Shown here: piece after piece, positions 47,151 through 57,506 of the stretch
How positions within the stretch are numbered: position 1 is the first letter of the stretch
Layout: every line of letters starts with the position of its first letter
NCBI RefSeq assembly: GCF_963576675.1
Contig: NC_088916.1
Location: forward strand, 7,889,001-7,953,000
Source: Euphorbia lathyris
Taxonomy: Eukaryota > Streptophyta > Magnoliopsida > Malpighiales > Euphorbiaceae
Direction: 5' to 3'
DNA: 64,000 bases
Notes under the pieces: model-generated
Database searches by the model: none
Seen by the model: only the letters and a program-made list of their open reading frames with translations
What the model was told of the DNA's origin: nothing
Position numbers and translations under genes: made by a program

Positions 47151-47984
47151 TATTAGCATGGGCCAATTAATATTTTGGGTTTTTTTAATTGACCCCATGA
47201 GACAGTTTATAAAACTGTTGTTATAAAAGTGTTGCTAAAGTTTTTTTTTTTTTTTTTTTTTTTTGTAGTGTTCGCACTTGGATTAATGCTATTAAAATCA
47301 TCTTTAACGATCTGAAAATGAAAATTTTCAAGAATTAAAGTTGTTCAATGTCATATTTTTTATGGAACTACATTTTCGATTTTCAAAAATTATTTTTTTA
47401 GAACTTTCTCTCTCTAAACATTAACTTTCTCGCTCTTTACCAAACATCATCTAAACAATCTCAAAATAAAAAAATTTGAAGAATTAAAGTTGTTTAGAAT
47501 ATTAGTAGTTCTTAAAATATGTCATTTTTGAAGTCGTCAATGGTGATTTTAATAGTATCAATCGAAAAAGTCCTTATTTTGCTAAAATTGAAAACTTCAA
47601 TTCTCGTTTTGACAAAAAGTAAACCACAGTCCTTTATTTGAAAATTAGTGAAACCACAAGGGTTTTATTTGAAGTTTAGCCTAATTTTTATTCATTTAAA
47701 AGGGGTATTATGAACTTGTAACTTAAAGTAACTTATGATTTAAATGTCTAAGAGATCAATAAATATTAATTAGACTATATAATTAATATATAATATTTTT
47801 TTCCTAAGTTTTGTACTTTTTATGTAAAATTTCTCTTTGTTCTTTATTATGGTTTAATTAGAGTTTTTTTTTACATTAATAACTAAACATCTCTCTTATT
47901 CAAATAAAGGTAAGGCTATGTTTGATAACAAAGAAAATCTTTTTTTTAGTAGAAAAGGAAAGGAAAGCAAAGCAAAACAAGCAA

Positions 47985-50900
47985 CTATACCGGGATTAGC
48001 CTAGAAAAGCTAACCCCAATCCTATCCTTTAAAAGAAGAGGAGAAAGAGCGATTGGGGGAACGGTAAGGGTAGAAACACCTAACACCCCCTCATGGCCTG
48101 CCGCCGCCAAGTGATCTGCAACACGGTTCTGCTCCCGGAAAATGTGGCTGAACTCAAGGATATCAAATGAGGGGCTAAGCCTCTTAATAGCTTTAATAAG
48201 GTTGCGGCTATGAAGACCCATGGCATGACTACCCAAAATCATATTGATGGCCTCCAAGTTATCTGACTCCACAGAAAGCCTCTTAACACCCAACCTAATC
48301 GCCAGCTGGATCCCAGAGAGAATGCCCCAGAGCTCCGCAGAGAAGGAAGAACCCAAACCCAAATTCTGGGTAAACCCAGAAAGCCAGGCGCCTCCCGCAT
48401 CCCTAAGAACACCTCCGGTAGCAATCTTACCATTACTGAGGCAGGAACCATCAGTATTCAGCTTCACAACCCCCTCTCTCGGCCTGCTCCAGCTCACGAG
48501 GTGGACATCACTACTCGGGGAAGATCTGGCAAGGGACTCACCTTTGAAACTATCAATAATAGAGGAGAGTTTCTTCAAGAAGAACTCAGCTAAGTTAGGC
48601 AAAAACACAGCTTTATTATCAAAAATCTCCTCGTTCCTCCATTTCCACACTTGATGACAGATAATGGCAAAGAAAATATCCCCATGCTCTATATAAGACA
48701 ATAACTTTCCCCTAATACCATCTGAGAACCAGTCGTTCACAGAATGGGACATGAAGGAAGAGAAAGTATGATGAGAGAGAATTTTCTTCCAAACCTCTTC
48801 ACTCTTATGGCAATCCCTAAGAGCGTGGCACAACGATTCAACATGGCCTCTACATCTACCGCAAGCTCCAGAGGTCGCCAAATGCCTTCTGTATCTATCT
48901 GAGTTAGTAAGTAATCTGTCTTTAACGCCCAGCCACAGGAAGCTCCTCATACGGTAGGGGATTTTAAGGGACCAAATGGTCTTCCAAATATCCGAGGGAT
49001 TATCAGTCCTGTTAAGGGAAAAAGCTTCAAAGGCAGATTTGCAAGAATAGACTCCATTGTTAGTCAGCGCCCAGCAATGCTTATCCATGTCTTCCTCTTG
49101 ATTACTCACCTTCACTCCTCTAATTCTAAGGAGAGTCTCAAGGCTAAAGAAAGAATCAAATTTAGGCCAAACCCAGTCCCCTTCAGAGTCCACCACATCG
49201 GCTAACCTCCAGTTTTGGATATCACTAGGGGGGGGGGGAAGTGCACACATCCACTAAAGATTTATCCCCAATCCAGGTATCAAACCAGAAGCTTATGGAC
49301 TTACCATTACCCACATCCAGACCAACCCCCGAGCAAAACTCAGCAAAAACGGCGCTAAGCCCTTTCCAGAGGAAGGAACAATTGATAACTCTCTCTTTCG
49401 GGCCCCCAAAGATCTTATCTTTTCGATACTTACCACAAAGAAGGCGAACCCAGAGAGAGGAGGGGCATTGCCACATACGCCAAAGGAGTTTCATTAATAA
49501 AACTTTATTATTATCCTTAGCTCTCCTAATGCCCAAACCCCCTGAATCTTTGGGTTGACAAACCTCACTCCAAGGCACCAGGTGGATCTTTCTTTCCTTC
49601 GCAGCTTCCCCCCACAGGAACCTTCGGTTAATCTTATCAAGATCATTAAGCACAGGATTCGGAAGCTGACAAGCCTGCATGATGTGGTTGGGAGCAGCGG
49701 AATTCACAGATTGAATTAAAGTCAGACGGCTAGCAAGGGAGAGAGTCTTGGCTTTCCACGTGGCACACCTCGTATTGACTTTGTCCAAAGTATCTTTAAA
49801 AGAAACTTTAGACACTCTCTCACTATGGAGAGGAATCCCCAGATACTTCCCAAGAGAATTAGTAAGAGGAATACCAGACAAATCACTTAATCTTTTACAA
49901 ATTCTAGGATTCATATTCTTAGAGCACATCATCCTAGATTTCTGGATATTAAGTCTCTGACCAGAGGCCGAACAAAAACAATCTAGAATATCCATAATGA
50001 CACTCAACTGCTCCTCATTACCTTCAAGAAAGATAAGGACATCGTCCGCAAAGAATAAGTGGGTCACCTGGGGATAGAAACTGTTGATGGCCACCGGGTG
50101 GAAACTCCCAATATCAATGGCATCTTGAATAAGGTGGGACAGCCTCTCCATAGCAATAACGAAAAGGAAGGGACTCATAGGATCACCCTGACGGATGCCC
50201 CGACCCGGAGAGAACTCCTCCAACATATCCCCATTCACCATAACCTGAAACACATGAGAAGTAATACAAACCTTAATAAGATTTCTCCAACTGTCTGGGA
50301 TCCTAGCTCTCTCCAGACTCTCCATCAGGAAGTTCCAGTTGATGCGATCATAGGCCTTCTCCAAATCCAGCTTAAGAGCCACAATGCCTTTCTTCCCTTT
50401 CCTAATCTTCATAGTGTGCACCATTTCTTGGGCAATCACCACATTATCCATCATTTGTCTACCGGGTACAAAACTACCCTGATTCTGACAAATGATCTCC
50501 GGAAGAATGCCACGGATTCTATTAGCCACAATTTTTGTAATCGTCTTGTAAAGAACATTACAAAGACTGATGGGTCTCATATGCGAAAAGGAAGAAGGCT
50601 TATCAATTTTAGGAATAAGGACCAGGAGAGTTCTATTAACCAGCTCAATATCCTTAGACCCATTGAACACACCTATGATAAACTCATAGATACCCTCCTT
50701 CACCACACCCCAGTGCTTGTGGTAGAAGCCAGCTGGAAGACCATCAATACCAGGCGCTTTAGACGCCCCAATGCTGAAGATGGCATGGTCAATCTCTTTT
50801 CGGGAAATAGGAAGAAAGGCACTCTGACTGATATCCTCACTGATCAAAGGAAAGGTAGCAATAGAGTGAGCCCTCTCCAGCTGAACATGATCCTCTTTGA

Positions 50901-52086
50901 AAAGCTCCTTATAGAACTCTAGAGCCAAATTCCGAATCACCTCATCTTCATACACCCACTCCCCATCAGAATCTTTGATAGCCTCAATTCTATTTCTCTG
51001 CCGCCTGATCATAGTAGACAGATGGAAGTACCTGGTATTACGATCCCCATCCCTAATCCAGGATTTCCTAGACTTCTGGAACCAGAGAAGCTCCTCCTGC
51101 CTAAGCACAGCTTCTAGCTCCTTCTGAAGGGTTCTAAGGAGGCCATCTAAACTGTGATCAAACCTCACATCCAACCTACGCTGAACGCCCTCCACCCTTT
51201 TTAACAACTTATTCTTTCTTCTAATAATATGCCCAAAGACATTCTTATTCCAACCAAGCACCTTCTTCCTGAACCCTTCAGAAGCTTGCAGGACATTCGA
51301 ATGAGGTTTCCAATTATCTTGGACGAACTCCTTAAACTTAGGATGGGACTCCCACGCCAGCTGGTACCGGAACGGTCTCTTTCCCTTAGGTCGGTTGCCT
51401 CTCAAAAGTCTAAACAAAATAGGGCAATGGTCCGAATGACGGAACGAAAGATTTAAAACAGAACACTCAGGGAAAGAAGTCAGGGCAGCCACATTAGCAT
51501 AGACCTTGTCCAAACGAACAAAGGTACTATTGCGTTTCCAAGTGAATCTATGACCCGAAGCCCCCAAGTCGGAAAGCCCACATAAATCCATATTATTTTT
51601 GTGGTGAAGACAGCGATTAACATAATGATTGGAACCTCCTCTCTGGTCACTCATAAGGCCGATATCATTAAAGTCTCCCGCAATAAACCAGGGCTCAGAG
51701 ATGCTGCCACTCATCGAAAAGAGGATCTCCCACAGCCGTTTGCGATTAACTAAGATCGGATCAGCATACACAAGGGTAGTCAAGAAGGGAGTAATACCAG
51801 AAATGCTCACTTTACAGTGAATGAACTGCTTATCGATACTAATAACATCAAAATGAATCCGATCTGGCCTCCAAAAAAGCCAGATCCCACCAGCTCGGCC
51901 AGTAGCCTCCGATCTAACACACCTCCAGTTCTTAAACTTATTAACCACCTCATCTGCTTTCTCTCCACTAATCTTAGTTTCCAGTAAAGCAAAACACGAG
52001 GGGTTAAACTGTTTAATTAGGTCATTAATATGGATACGGGTAGCCTTGCTAGCCGCACCCCTAACATTCCAGCACAAAAAGTCCAT
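47985..52086 (-). pseudogene. LINE family 2 ORF2 polyprotein, one homopolymer frameshift
   Basis: From ATG at 52086 the frame is open for 953 codons. Endonuclease: MDFLCWNVRG, Glu36, GDFND (137-141), SDHCPI (218-223). RT: APGIDGLPAGF (444-454), RPISLCNVLYK (504-514), KLDLEKAYDRINW (572-584), RQGDPMSPFLF (632-642), FFADDVLIF (678-686). It then hits a run of 11 C (49228-49238 on the plus strand) and stops at TAG. One C fewer would join it to the next 421-codon frame, which carries zf-RVT (GACGRCRGHVESLCHALRDC) and RNase H with all acidic residues (LNTDGS, SAELWG, ESDN, VADHLA), ending at 47985. The total is about 1,367 codons. Confidence 0.92.
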
Positions 52087-52117
52087 AGAAAGGAGGAGAC
52101 TGACCGTACCAACCTAC

Positions 52118-54305
52118 CTAAGCCAGGTATTTACTAGGGGCTCTTGAGAGCCTCACCGAGGTACCCGCAGGTCCCATCTTCTCTGAAAAAGCTAAGGAAT
52201 TCTGGATGCTTTTTTGTTTGCCCTTTGGCTTTTTCAAGCCAGGTTTAATAACCCCCATTGGATTCCCAATTCCAGGTCCACCAATAAGAATAGAAGAACT
52301 ACCCTCATTAGTTTCCTTCATCTTTCGGGCCGCCTGAACTAGGGGGCCCCCCTGAGCTTCATTCTTGAAAGCAAAGAGGGGATTAACAGAATCAACCACT
52401 AGCTCAGAAGACACAACAGACTCCAGACCCGGCAAACTGTGTTCCATAAGCTCATCTCCCTGGACAGGCTCATGAACGTCTTCAATAGATAGGGCACCAA
52501 ACCTAGAGCCAGACCTAAGAGCTAAGCTGGTACCAGCCTCCTCCCTAGCCTTGGGGATAGGCTTCTCCTTCACACTAGGGGCAGCCATAGGCTTAGAAGG
52601 AGCGGAAATCCCCTTCTTGATAATATCAGGAGGAAGATTCTGCATAATAGGAGGCTGAGTTCTACGACGAGTAGTCCGTTTAGCTACCATCCAAGGACCG
52701 AAGTTTCCTTCATTCCCTTGGTTACCTACAGAAATACTCCCACTCTCCATAACAGACTCCTTCAAAACACTCTCCCTTTTGGGGCAACCTTCCTGAGAAT
52801 GACCATAAATGCCACAATCATAACAAATGTTATGTAAGCCTTCATATTCGATAAAGAACACCTTGTTCTGAACACAGAACTTAGATAATAAGGGTTTCGC
52901 AAGATCCACATCCACACAAACCCTAGCAAACTTGCCCCTAATGGCACCAATAGTAGTCTTATCCACATGGTGGACCTTCCCAACCATGCCTCCTATTTTG
53001 CTTAGGAATTTCTCACTGTAATACTCAATGGGAAGGCCCGGAAACCTAACCCAAGTCAAAATCCTGTTAACAGTAGAATCATGGGGATTAAAATTAGGAA
53101 CCAAGGCCGTAAAGCCAGAACGTGGTTGGAAATAATATATGGGCCCCTCTTGATCACAGTATTGTAATCCTCAACTCTAGTAAACTTGATGACATAGAAG
53201 TCATTTTCAAGGTCAGTAATACTGACTTTCCCTTTCCTAGCCCACTGGGCTTGAATCCTTTGGGCAAAATAATTAAAGCTGATCCTCTTCCCCAACACCT
53301 TCCACTTCTCTCTGAGTTCCCTGTTCTCTTCCGAAGACAGTCTAATAACCGGACAAAGAGGATCATCCTGGACACCATCCTCCTCGTCCGAATCAGAGAA
53401 AAGATCCGCAGAATCCCCTACCATCTCCACTTCCTCAAAGCAGAGCTCCTCCTCAACCACTCCCATAACAGTGTCTTTCCAAGACCCTTTACCTATCCCG
53501 TTATTGCCAACTGTAGTCCTGGGGGAGGCCATGTTCCCCTGTCCCTGAATATCATACCCAGCCTCAAAAGGGCTCTGACTCGAGGCAACCTGCCCCCCAA
53601 ATGCAGCCTCAGCCTGCCCAGCACTGACCGGAATAGGACAATCAATGCCAGGCACAATGCCGGAAAAACCAGGCCAACGCCCAGCCCCAGCATCGGCATG
53701 CCCCCTGCGGTGCCCGGCGCCATCGGCAGGGAGGACAGGCGCCGCACAGTCCGCAGGCGGCAACTTGCCCACCCGTCCATCCGGGATCGCGGGGAGCAAG
53801 GGGCGGGCAGTCGCGTCACCCGATCCCATGCGCCCACCCCCCAAACATCCTGCAACCACTGCCCGAGGCACAGGGCACCGCTCGTCCAACCTCCCTGCCG
53901 ATGAATCCCCCTCCAGCGGCGCCGCCTGCGTCCCAGCCGAATCCGCAAGCAAGGCAACCGATCCAGGTGCCACGCCCCTGTCCCCACGATCCCAGGCCCC
54001 TCCAGCCCCCCAATCCCCTAAACCGGTGCCGCATCCTGCCGGATCTAACCATCAGATCCTTGCCAAGCCCCTCGACCCCGCTCCCGGGAGCGGTCCCTCA
54101 CCCGCTCGCCATGCCCCCTCTTCTCCCTTGCATCCCCTGCCGAAGCCACAACGCCGCCAGCCGACACTCCATCCTGCACCAGATCCGACGCCCGCCCTAC
54201 CCCAGCCGCCCGATCCGCCTCACCAAGATCAGAATTGCCGCCATCACCGCCCCCCTCCAAGGTCCGCCTAACCCTAGGTCTCTCTTTCTTTCTGTCTTTC
54301 GCCAT
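52118..54305 (-). pseudogene. LINE family 2 ORF1 (DUF4283, CCHC knuckle)
   Basis: A possible start is ATG at 54305 (MAKDRKKERP). The frame stops at 54045-54047, and the following region continues in another frame from about 54054. DUF4283 spans GKRISFNYFAQRIQAQWARK, FYVIKFTRVEDYN and HVLALRPW. A 1-base loss near 53101 (TGG GTT read as TGG TT) shifts to a third frame that carries NFNPHDSTVNRILTWVRFPG and the knuckle CYDCGIYGHSQEGC. The stop is TAG at 52118-52120, 31 bp before the ORF2 ATG. Apart from two frameshifts there are no internal stops. The first third is Gly/Ala/Pro-rich owing to the GC-rich 5' region. Confidence 0.85.
53560..54290. other. GC-rich island at the 5' end of LINE family 2
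   Basis: Long C/G-rich stretches with many CpG (for example CCCGCTCCCGGGAGCGG) contrast with AT-rich DNA on either side. Long frames are open on both strands for compositional reasons. It covers the 5' end and first third of ORF1, where plant and animal LINEs often carry their internal promoter. Confidence 0.7.
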
Positions 54306-54349
54306 TAAGCACTTATTTAGCACAAAGATAATGTCTCACAAAGAAAATC

Positions 54350-55649
54350 ATTTAAATTAATATATTAAGCACTTATTTAGTTTAATTGTATTTGATAATG
54401 ATTTTTTTTTGAAGCATAAAGTATTCAATTAAGCTACACATATCACTTATTTTGGTAAGTCAAAATATTTAACTTAAAATTTTAAGTTAAACATTATCAA
54501 CTAATATTCTTATATTCAGCTCTTATTTTTAATATTTATCAAACACTTATATCATTTAATAGTTTCAACACTTTTAATATTCAACACTTAAATTTCAGTT
54601 TTATCAAACAACATCTAAGTTTTAGAAAATATTATCAAAAGTGTATTGGTAATATAAATTGATATATAAAAAAACCAAACTGAAAATTTGTAAAATAACT
54701 TCTATTTGAGACCAGATGAAATATTTTATATGTCTATTGATAAAGATATGAAAACTACATGTCTCTACATTATATATACTAGTCGAAGCATGAGCGATGC
54801 ACATGTAACTTTATTATTATTTTAAAAAAAATTAATTAAAATTTATAGTTTAAATGCATATTAAATAATTATATATTACTACCTTACGGTATTATTTTTA
54901 AAAGATAATAATAGCATACTAAAATAATAAAATAAATTGAAAATTAGTAAAATAAACTTAAAACCGACTAAATTGGAGTTCTGAAAAGTGTGTTAACATA
55001 AAATAAATTTTTATAAAGGTTGTATCCATAGTGTGGTAACAAACTATTAGTGCCACCTAGATAAAAATAACAATAAAAGGTAATACCCCATTAAAGTTGG
55101 TTGTTACTTTTAATTTTTGTAGGATAAAAAATAATATTAATTAAAAAAGCAGGGATTGAACGCATAATTTTATATGCAAAAATAACTTTTTTTTAGTAAG
55201 AAAAAAAATCTAGGGACTTAAAGGTAGAAGTGGAAAGAGAAATGGTTGTTACTGATTTTGATAACAAACCAAGCTTGGTAACAACCACTCTAATGGTTGG
55301 TTGTTACCAAATGTCTCTAAGTAACAACTAAGTAACAAACACTTGAGGTATAACAATTTTATAGTTGAGAATTTAAAAATATTGTCTTATTATTATAATT
55401 TTTCTTAGTTTAATTGAAGAGCGGATGTTATAGAATTAATAAACTATATAAGTAAACGTAACTTATGATTTAAATGTCCAAGAGTTATATGGTTGTTTTT
55501 GAGTGTTTAATACTAGGAGTTTTAAGACTTAATTAGCAGTTATTTTATATGTCTATTAATACATATCGCTCAGCTAAGGAGAAATTACTAGAAGCACTCA
55601 TCCCTTAGCTTATCAAACTAAAATACAAGAATACATACACTCTAATTTC
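54350..55649. other. AT-rich intergenic with dispersed repeats
   Basis: ATTAAGCACTTATTTAG at 54364-54380 duplicates 54304-54320. Copy 2 of the dispersed repeat occupies about 54672-55020 (ACTAGTCGAAGCATGAGCGA at about 54779). Several GGTTGTTAC / GTAACAACC motifs at 55090-55320 suggest a decayed inverted-repeat element. No gene before 55650. Confidence 0.45.
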
Positions 55650-55883
55650 ATGTCAACCAATCTTCAGATCTCGTCAATCAAGATCCCAGCCATTCCAAAA
55701 GAAATTGAGAAAACTGAAGAGTGTAAGACGCCAACATCCGAGGAAAACAAGATTCCCCCTGTTCTTTCTTGCCCGCCAGCACCAAAAGCTTCTTGCAAAA
55801 TGAATTTTTCGCGGGACTTTGATGGCGAATCTTTATTCCGGCTCCATTCTGTTGCAAAGAGACTAAGATTCCCAGATTTGTAA
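55650..55883 (+). CDS. SIAMESE-RELATED (SMR)-type CDK inhibitor, small intronless gene
   Basis: The 77-residue product starts MSTNLQISSIKIPAIP. It contains EECKTPTSEENKIPPVLSCPPAP (residues about 23-46), the hallmark block of the plant SIM/SMR family (C-x-T-P-T-S-x-x-x-K-I-P-x-x-L-x-C-P-P-A-P). SMRs are short, usually intronless proteins that bind and inhibit CDK-cyclin complexes in the nucleus and promote endoreduplication or stress-induced arrest. The C-terminus (FDGESLFRLHSVAKRLRFPDL) lacks the usual basic R-K stretch right after the CPPAP block. The start is the first ATG after stops and lies just ahead of the conserved region, giving a complete short protein. It could be a functional divergent SMR or a recently decayed one. 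No TATA box was placed with confidence. Confidence 0.8.
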   Translation: MSTNLQISSIKIPAIPKEIEKTEECKTPTSEENKIPPVLSCPPAPKASCKMNFSRDFDGESLFRLHSVAKRLRFPDL

Positions 55884-55979
55884 AGGAAACGTGGCCACGT
55901 TTTCTTTCTTATTCTTTTTCTTACAATTTTTTTCAGATTTTTAAGTGTTACTTTCATTTTTTTTAAGTATGGATGTATT

Positions 55980-56254
55980 CAGGGTCGTTCCTGGGCATGG
56001 GTAGGAGGGGCATCTGCTTAGGGTCCAAGGGAAGGAGTGACCCAAAAATAATAATAATCATAATAATGTAGAAATTTCGAAAGATGCAACGGTTAGATCT
56101 CTTGTTAAGTGTAATAAAAATGTTTTTTATATAAAAGTGGATATTTTTATTGGATCTATAATTGATTTTTCCACTTTATTTGTATTTTACTTATTTATAA
56201 GGGACCTCATTTTCTATTTCTCTCATAGATCTTTAAAACTCAAGATCGACCCTG
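55980..56254. mobile_element. Small hAT-like element
   Basis: The ends CAGGGTCG and CGACCCTG form a perfect 8-bp inverted repeat. The flanks GATGTATT (55972-55979) and AATGTGTT (56255-56262) match at 6 of 8. The interior AGGGGCATCTGCTTAGGGTC is shared with the repeat at about 9150. It begins about 100 bp downstream of the SMR stop, so it may overlap that gene's 3' UTR. Confidence 0.65.
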
Positions 56255-56262
56255 AATGTGTT

Positions 56263-57105
56263 ATTTCTCTATCTATGTTGATTTATTTTGCGTTCTACAT
56301 TCATCAAGAATGTATAATTTGATCATATGAACTAATTATTCAAAAAAATTCACTTCAGTTTTCATATTATACTTACAATAGTCTATTTGATAAAAAAAAT
56401 TCCCTTAGAGTACTCGATCATTTTATTATTGTTTTTTTTTACTTGAATAACTATTATAGACGGAAAATTTCACCTTCATTAAAGCAAAAGAATAGAAAGG
56501 ATAGTAAAATTCAAGGAATTGTAAAATAGTTTTCTCATCATTCAATATCCTAATAAAATTGTGTACAATTCAAGAGTTAAAAGTATCATACTAGAAATTA
56601 ATTAAATGAAAATAAAACAAATTGATTCATTTTCTTCAATTTGAGTTTTTGTCTGCTTCTCTAGCTCTTTTTCGCTCCGCTTCCTTCCTATACTAAATTC
56701 CACAAGCATTACACAATGTCTGCAAATCAAAGCAAAAAATAAACACGAGTAATACTTTAATTAGTTACTTTACACATATATGAACTAATTAATATTTTAT
56801 CAACCTGTTTTGTTTGGTATGAGAAATTGGAAATATGTGGAATAACTATTTTTGTGTTCGGTTCAAAATTATCCATAGAATATTACTTCTTAATTATAAT
56901 ATCCAGTTATCAAAAGAAAAAAAATTTATAATATCCATGTGCGGTAAAGAGTGGAAGGACTGGGTGTCACAATTCCCAAAAGATCCAATAACCTCCAATT
57001 ATATGGCAAAAATGAAAAATAAAGTAAAATTATGCACATAAACATATGTTTAAACATATAAATTACATAATTTTATTATAATAAAAAACTGTTACTTATT
57101 TGATA
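56263..57105. other. AT-rich intergenic, nothing recognised
   Basis: Only short frames are present (such as 56835-57041) and no motif could be placed. Confidence 0.35.
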
Positions 57106-57501
57106 CACTACAAAAAAAAAAAAAAAGTTATACAACATTTTTATAGAAACAATTTTTAAACATGTATGATGGGTTTAATTTTTAAAAAACCCATATGCAA
57201 TTGATTCTAAAAACCTCTTAAACTTAGATGGACTTCCATAAAAAAAAATCCAAATCATAAAGGCCTCATATTATTATTAAAGTTAAGCCAAAAGAATGTA
57301 ACTTTGTTATTTTATAACAACCCATTTTCATATTCATTATTTACCACTATTCCATTTTTAGTTTAATTATCTCTCCCCCAAATTCTTGTTCTTGTGAAAA
57401 TAAATTAGGATTTCATTCATTGATTGATGTATATTTGTAGTGGCGGTTAAAGCCATCGCTATAGTTCAAAAATTCTGTCGGTAAAGAACTATTTTTTAGT
57501 G
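57106..57501. mobile_element. Miniature CACTA element
   Basis: The 396-bp element begins CACTACAAAAAA and ends TTTTTTAGTG, flanked on both sides by ATA (57103-57105 and 57502-57504), the 3-bp duplication expected for CACTA. A subterminal GTGGCGGTTAAAGCCATCGC resembles the CACTA element at 42.65 kb. Confidence 0.8.
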
Positions 57502-57506
57502 ATATC

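Larger units (their letters stand above)
42651..47270 (-). mobile_element. CACTA-type element carrying captured host exons (Pack-type)
   Basis: The right end reads CACTACAAAAAAAA inwards (a T24 run before GTAGTG at 47270). The left end is TACTACACAAAAAAAC, one base off CACTA. Subterminal copies of GACGGTTTT / AAAACCGTC at 42670-42850 match the repeats that CACTA transposases bind. No transposase is present. The 4.6-kb body holds minus-strand exon fragments of GH9 endoglucanase, kinesin-12 and PLAC8 genes and several unidentified exons, most bounded by AG and GT splice signals. It inserted into a Mutator-like MITE. A 3-bp target duplication could not be fixed because the flank appears slightly rearranged. 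Confidence 0.75.
42569..47681. mobile_element. Mutator-like miniature element, copy B, split by a CACTA insertion
   Basis: The left part (42569-42650) and right part (47271-47681) together make 493 bp, close to the 498 bp of copy A at 290-787. They join in the right order. The ends GGGTAAATTTCAAATAAAAC and its near complement are flanked by a perfect 9-bp duplication TAATTTTTA (42560-42568 and 47682-47690). This fixes 42651-47270 as a later insertion. Confidence 0.88.
47940..54337 (-). mobile_element. Nearly intact L1-type LINE, family 2
   Basis: The minus-strand element has its 5' end near 54337 and an A-tail seen as T9 at 47940-47948. A 12-bp perfect duplication ACAAAGAAAATC flanks it (47928-47939 and 54338-54349). 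ORF1 (DUF4283 plus zinc knuckle) and ORF2 (EN-RT-RNase H) are both present at full length. The RT active site is FFADD, against LLYADD in the 29-kb LINE, and ORF1 is unrelated in detail, so it is a different family. The first 600 bp are strikingly GC-rich. Confidence 0.92.

Noticed and set aside
50059..50922. 287-codon plus-strand frame opposite the LINE 2 reverse transcriptase
   Set aside because: The opposite strand carries all catalytic RT motifs in order, so this is an antisense shadow.
53122..54308. Plus-strand frames of 135-260 codons
   Set aside because: Pro/Arg-rich shadows of the GC-rich 5' end of LINE 2 ORF1.
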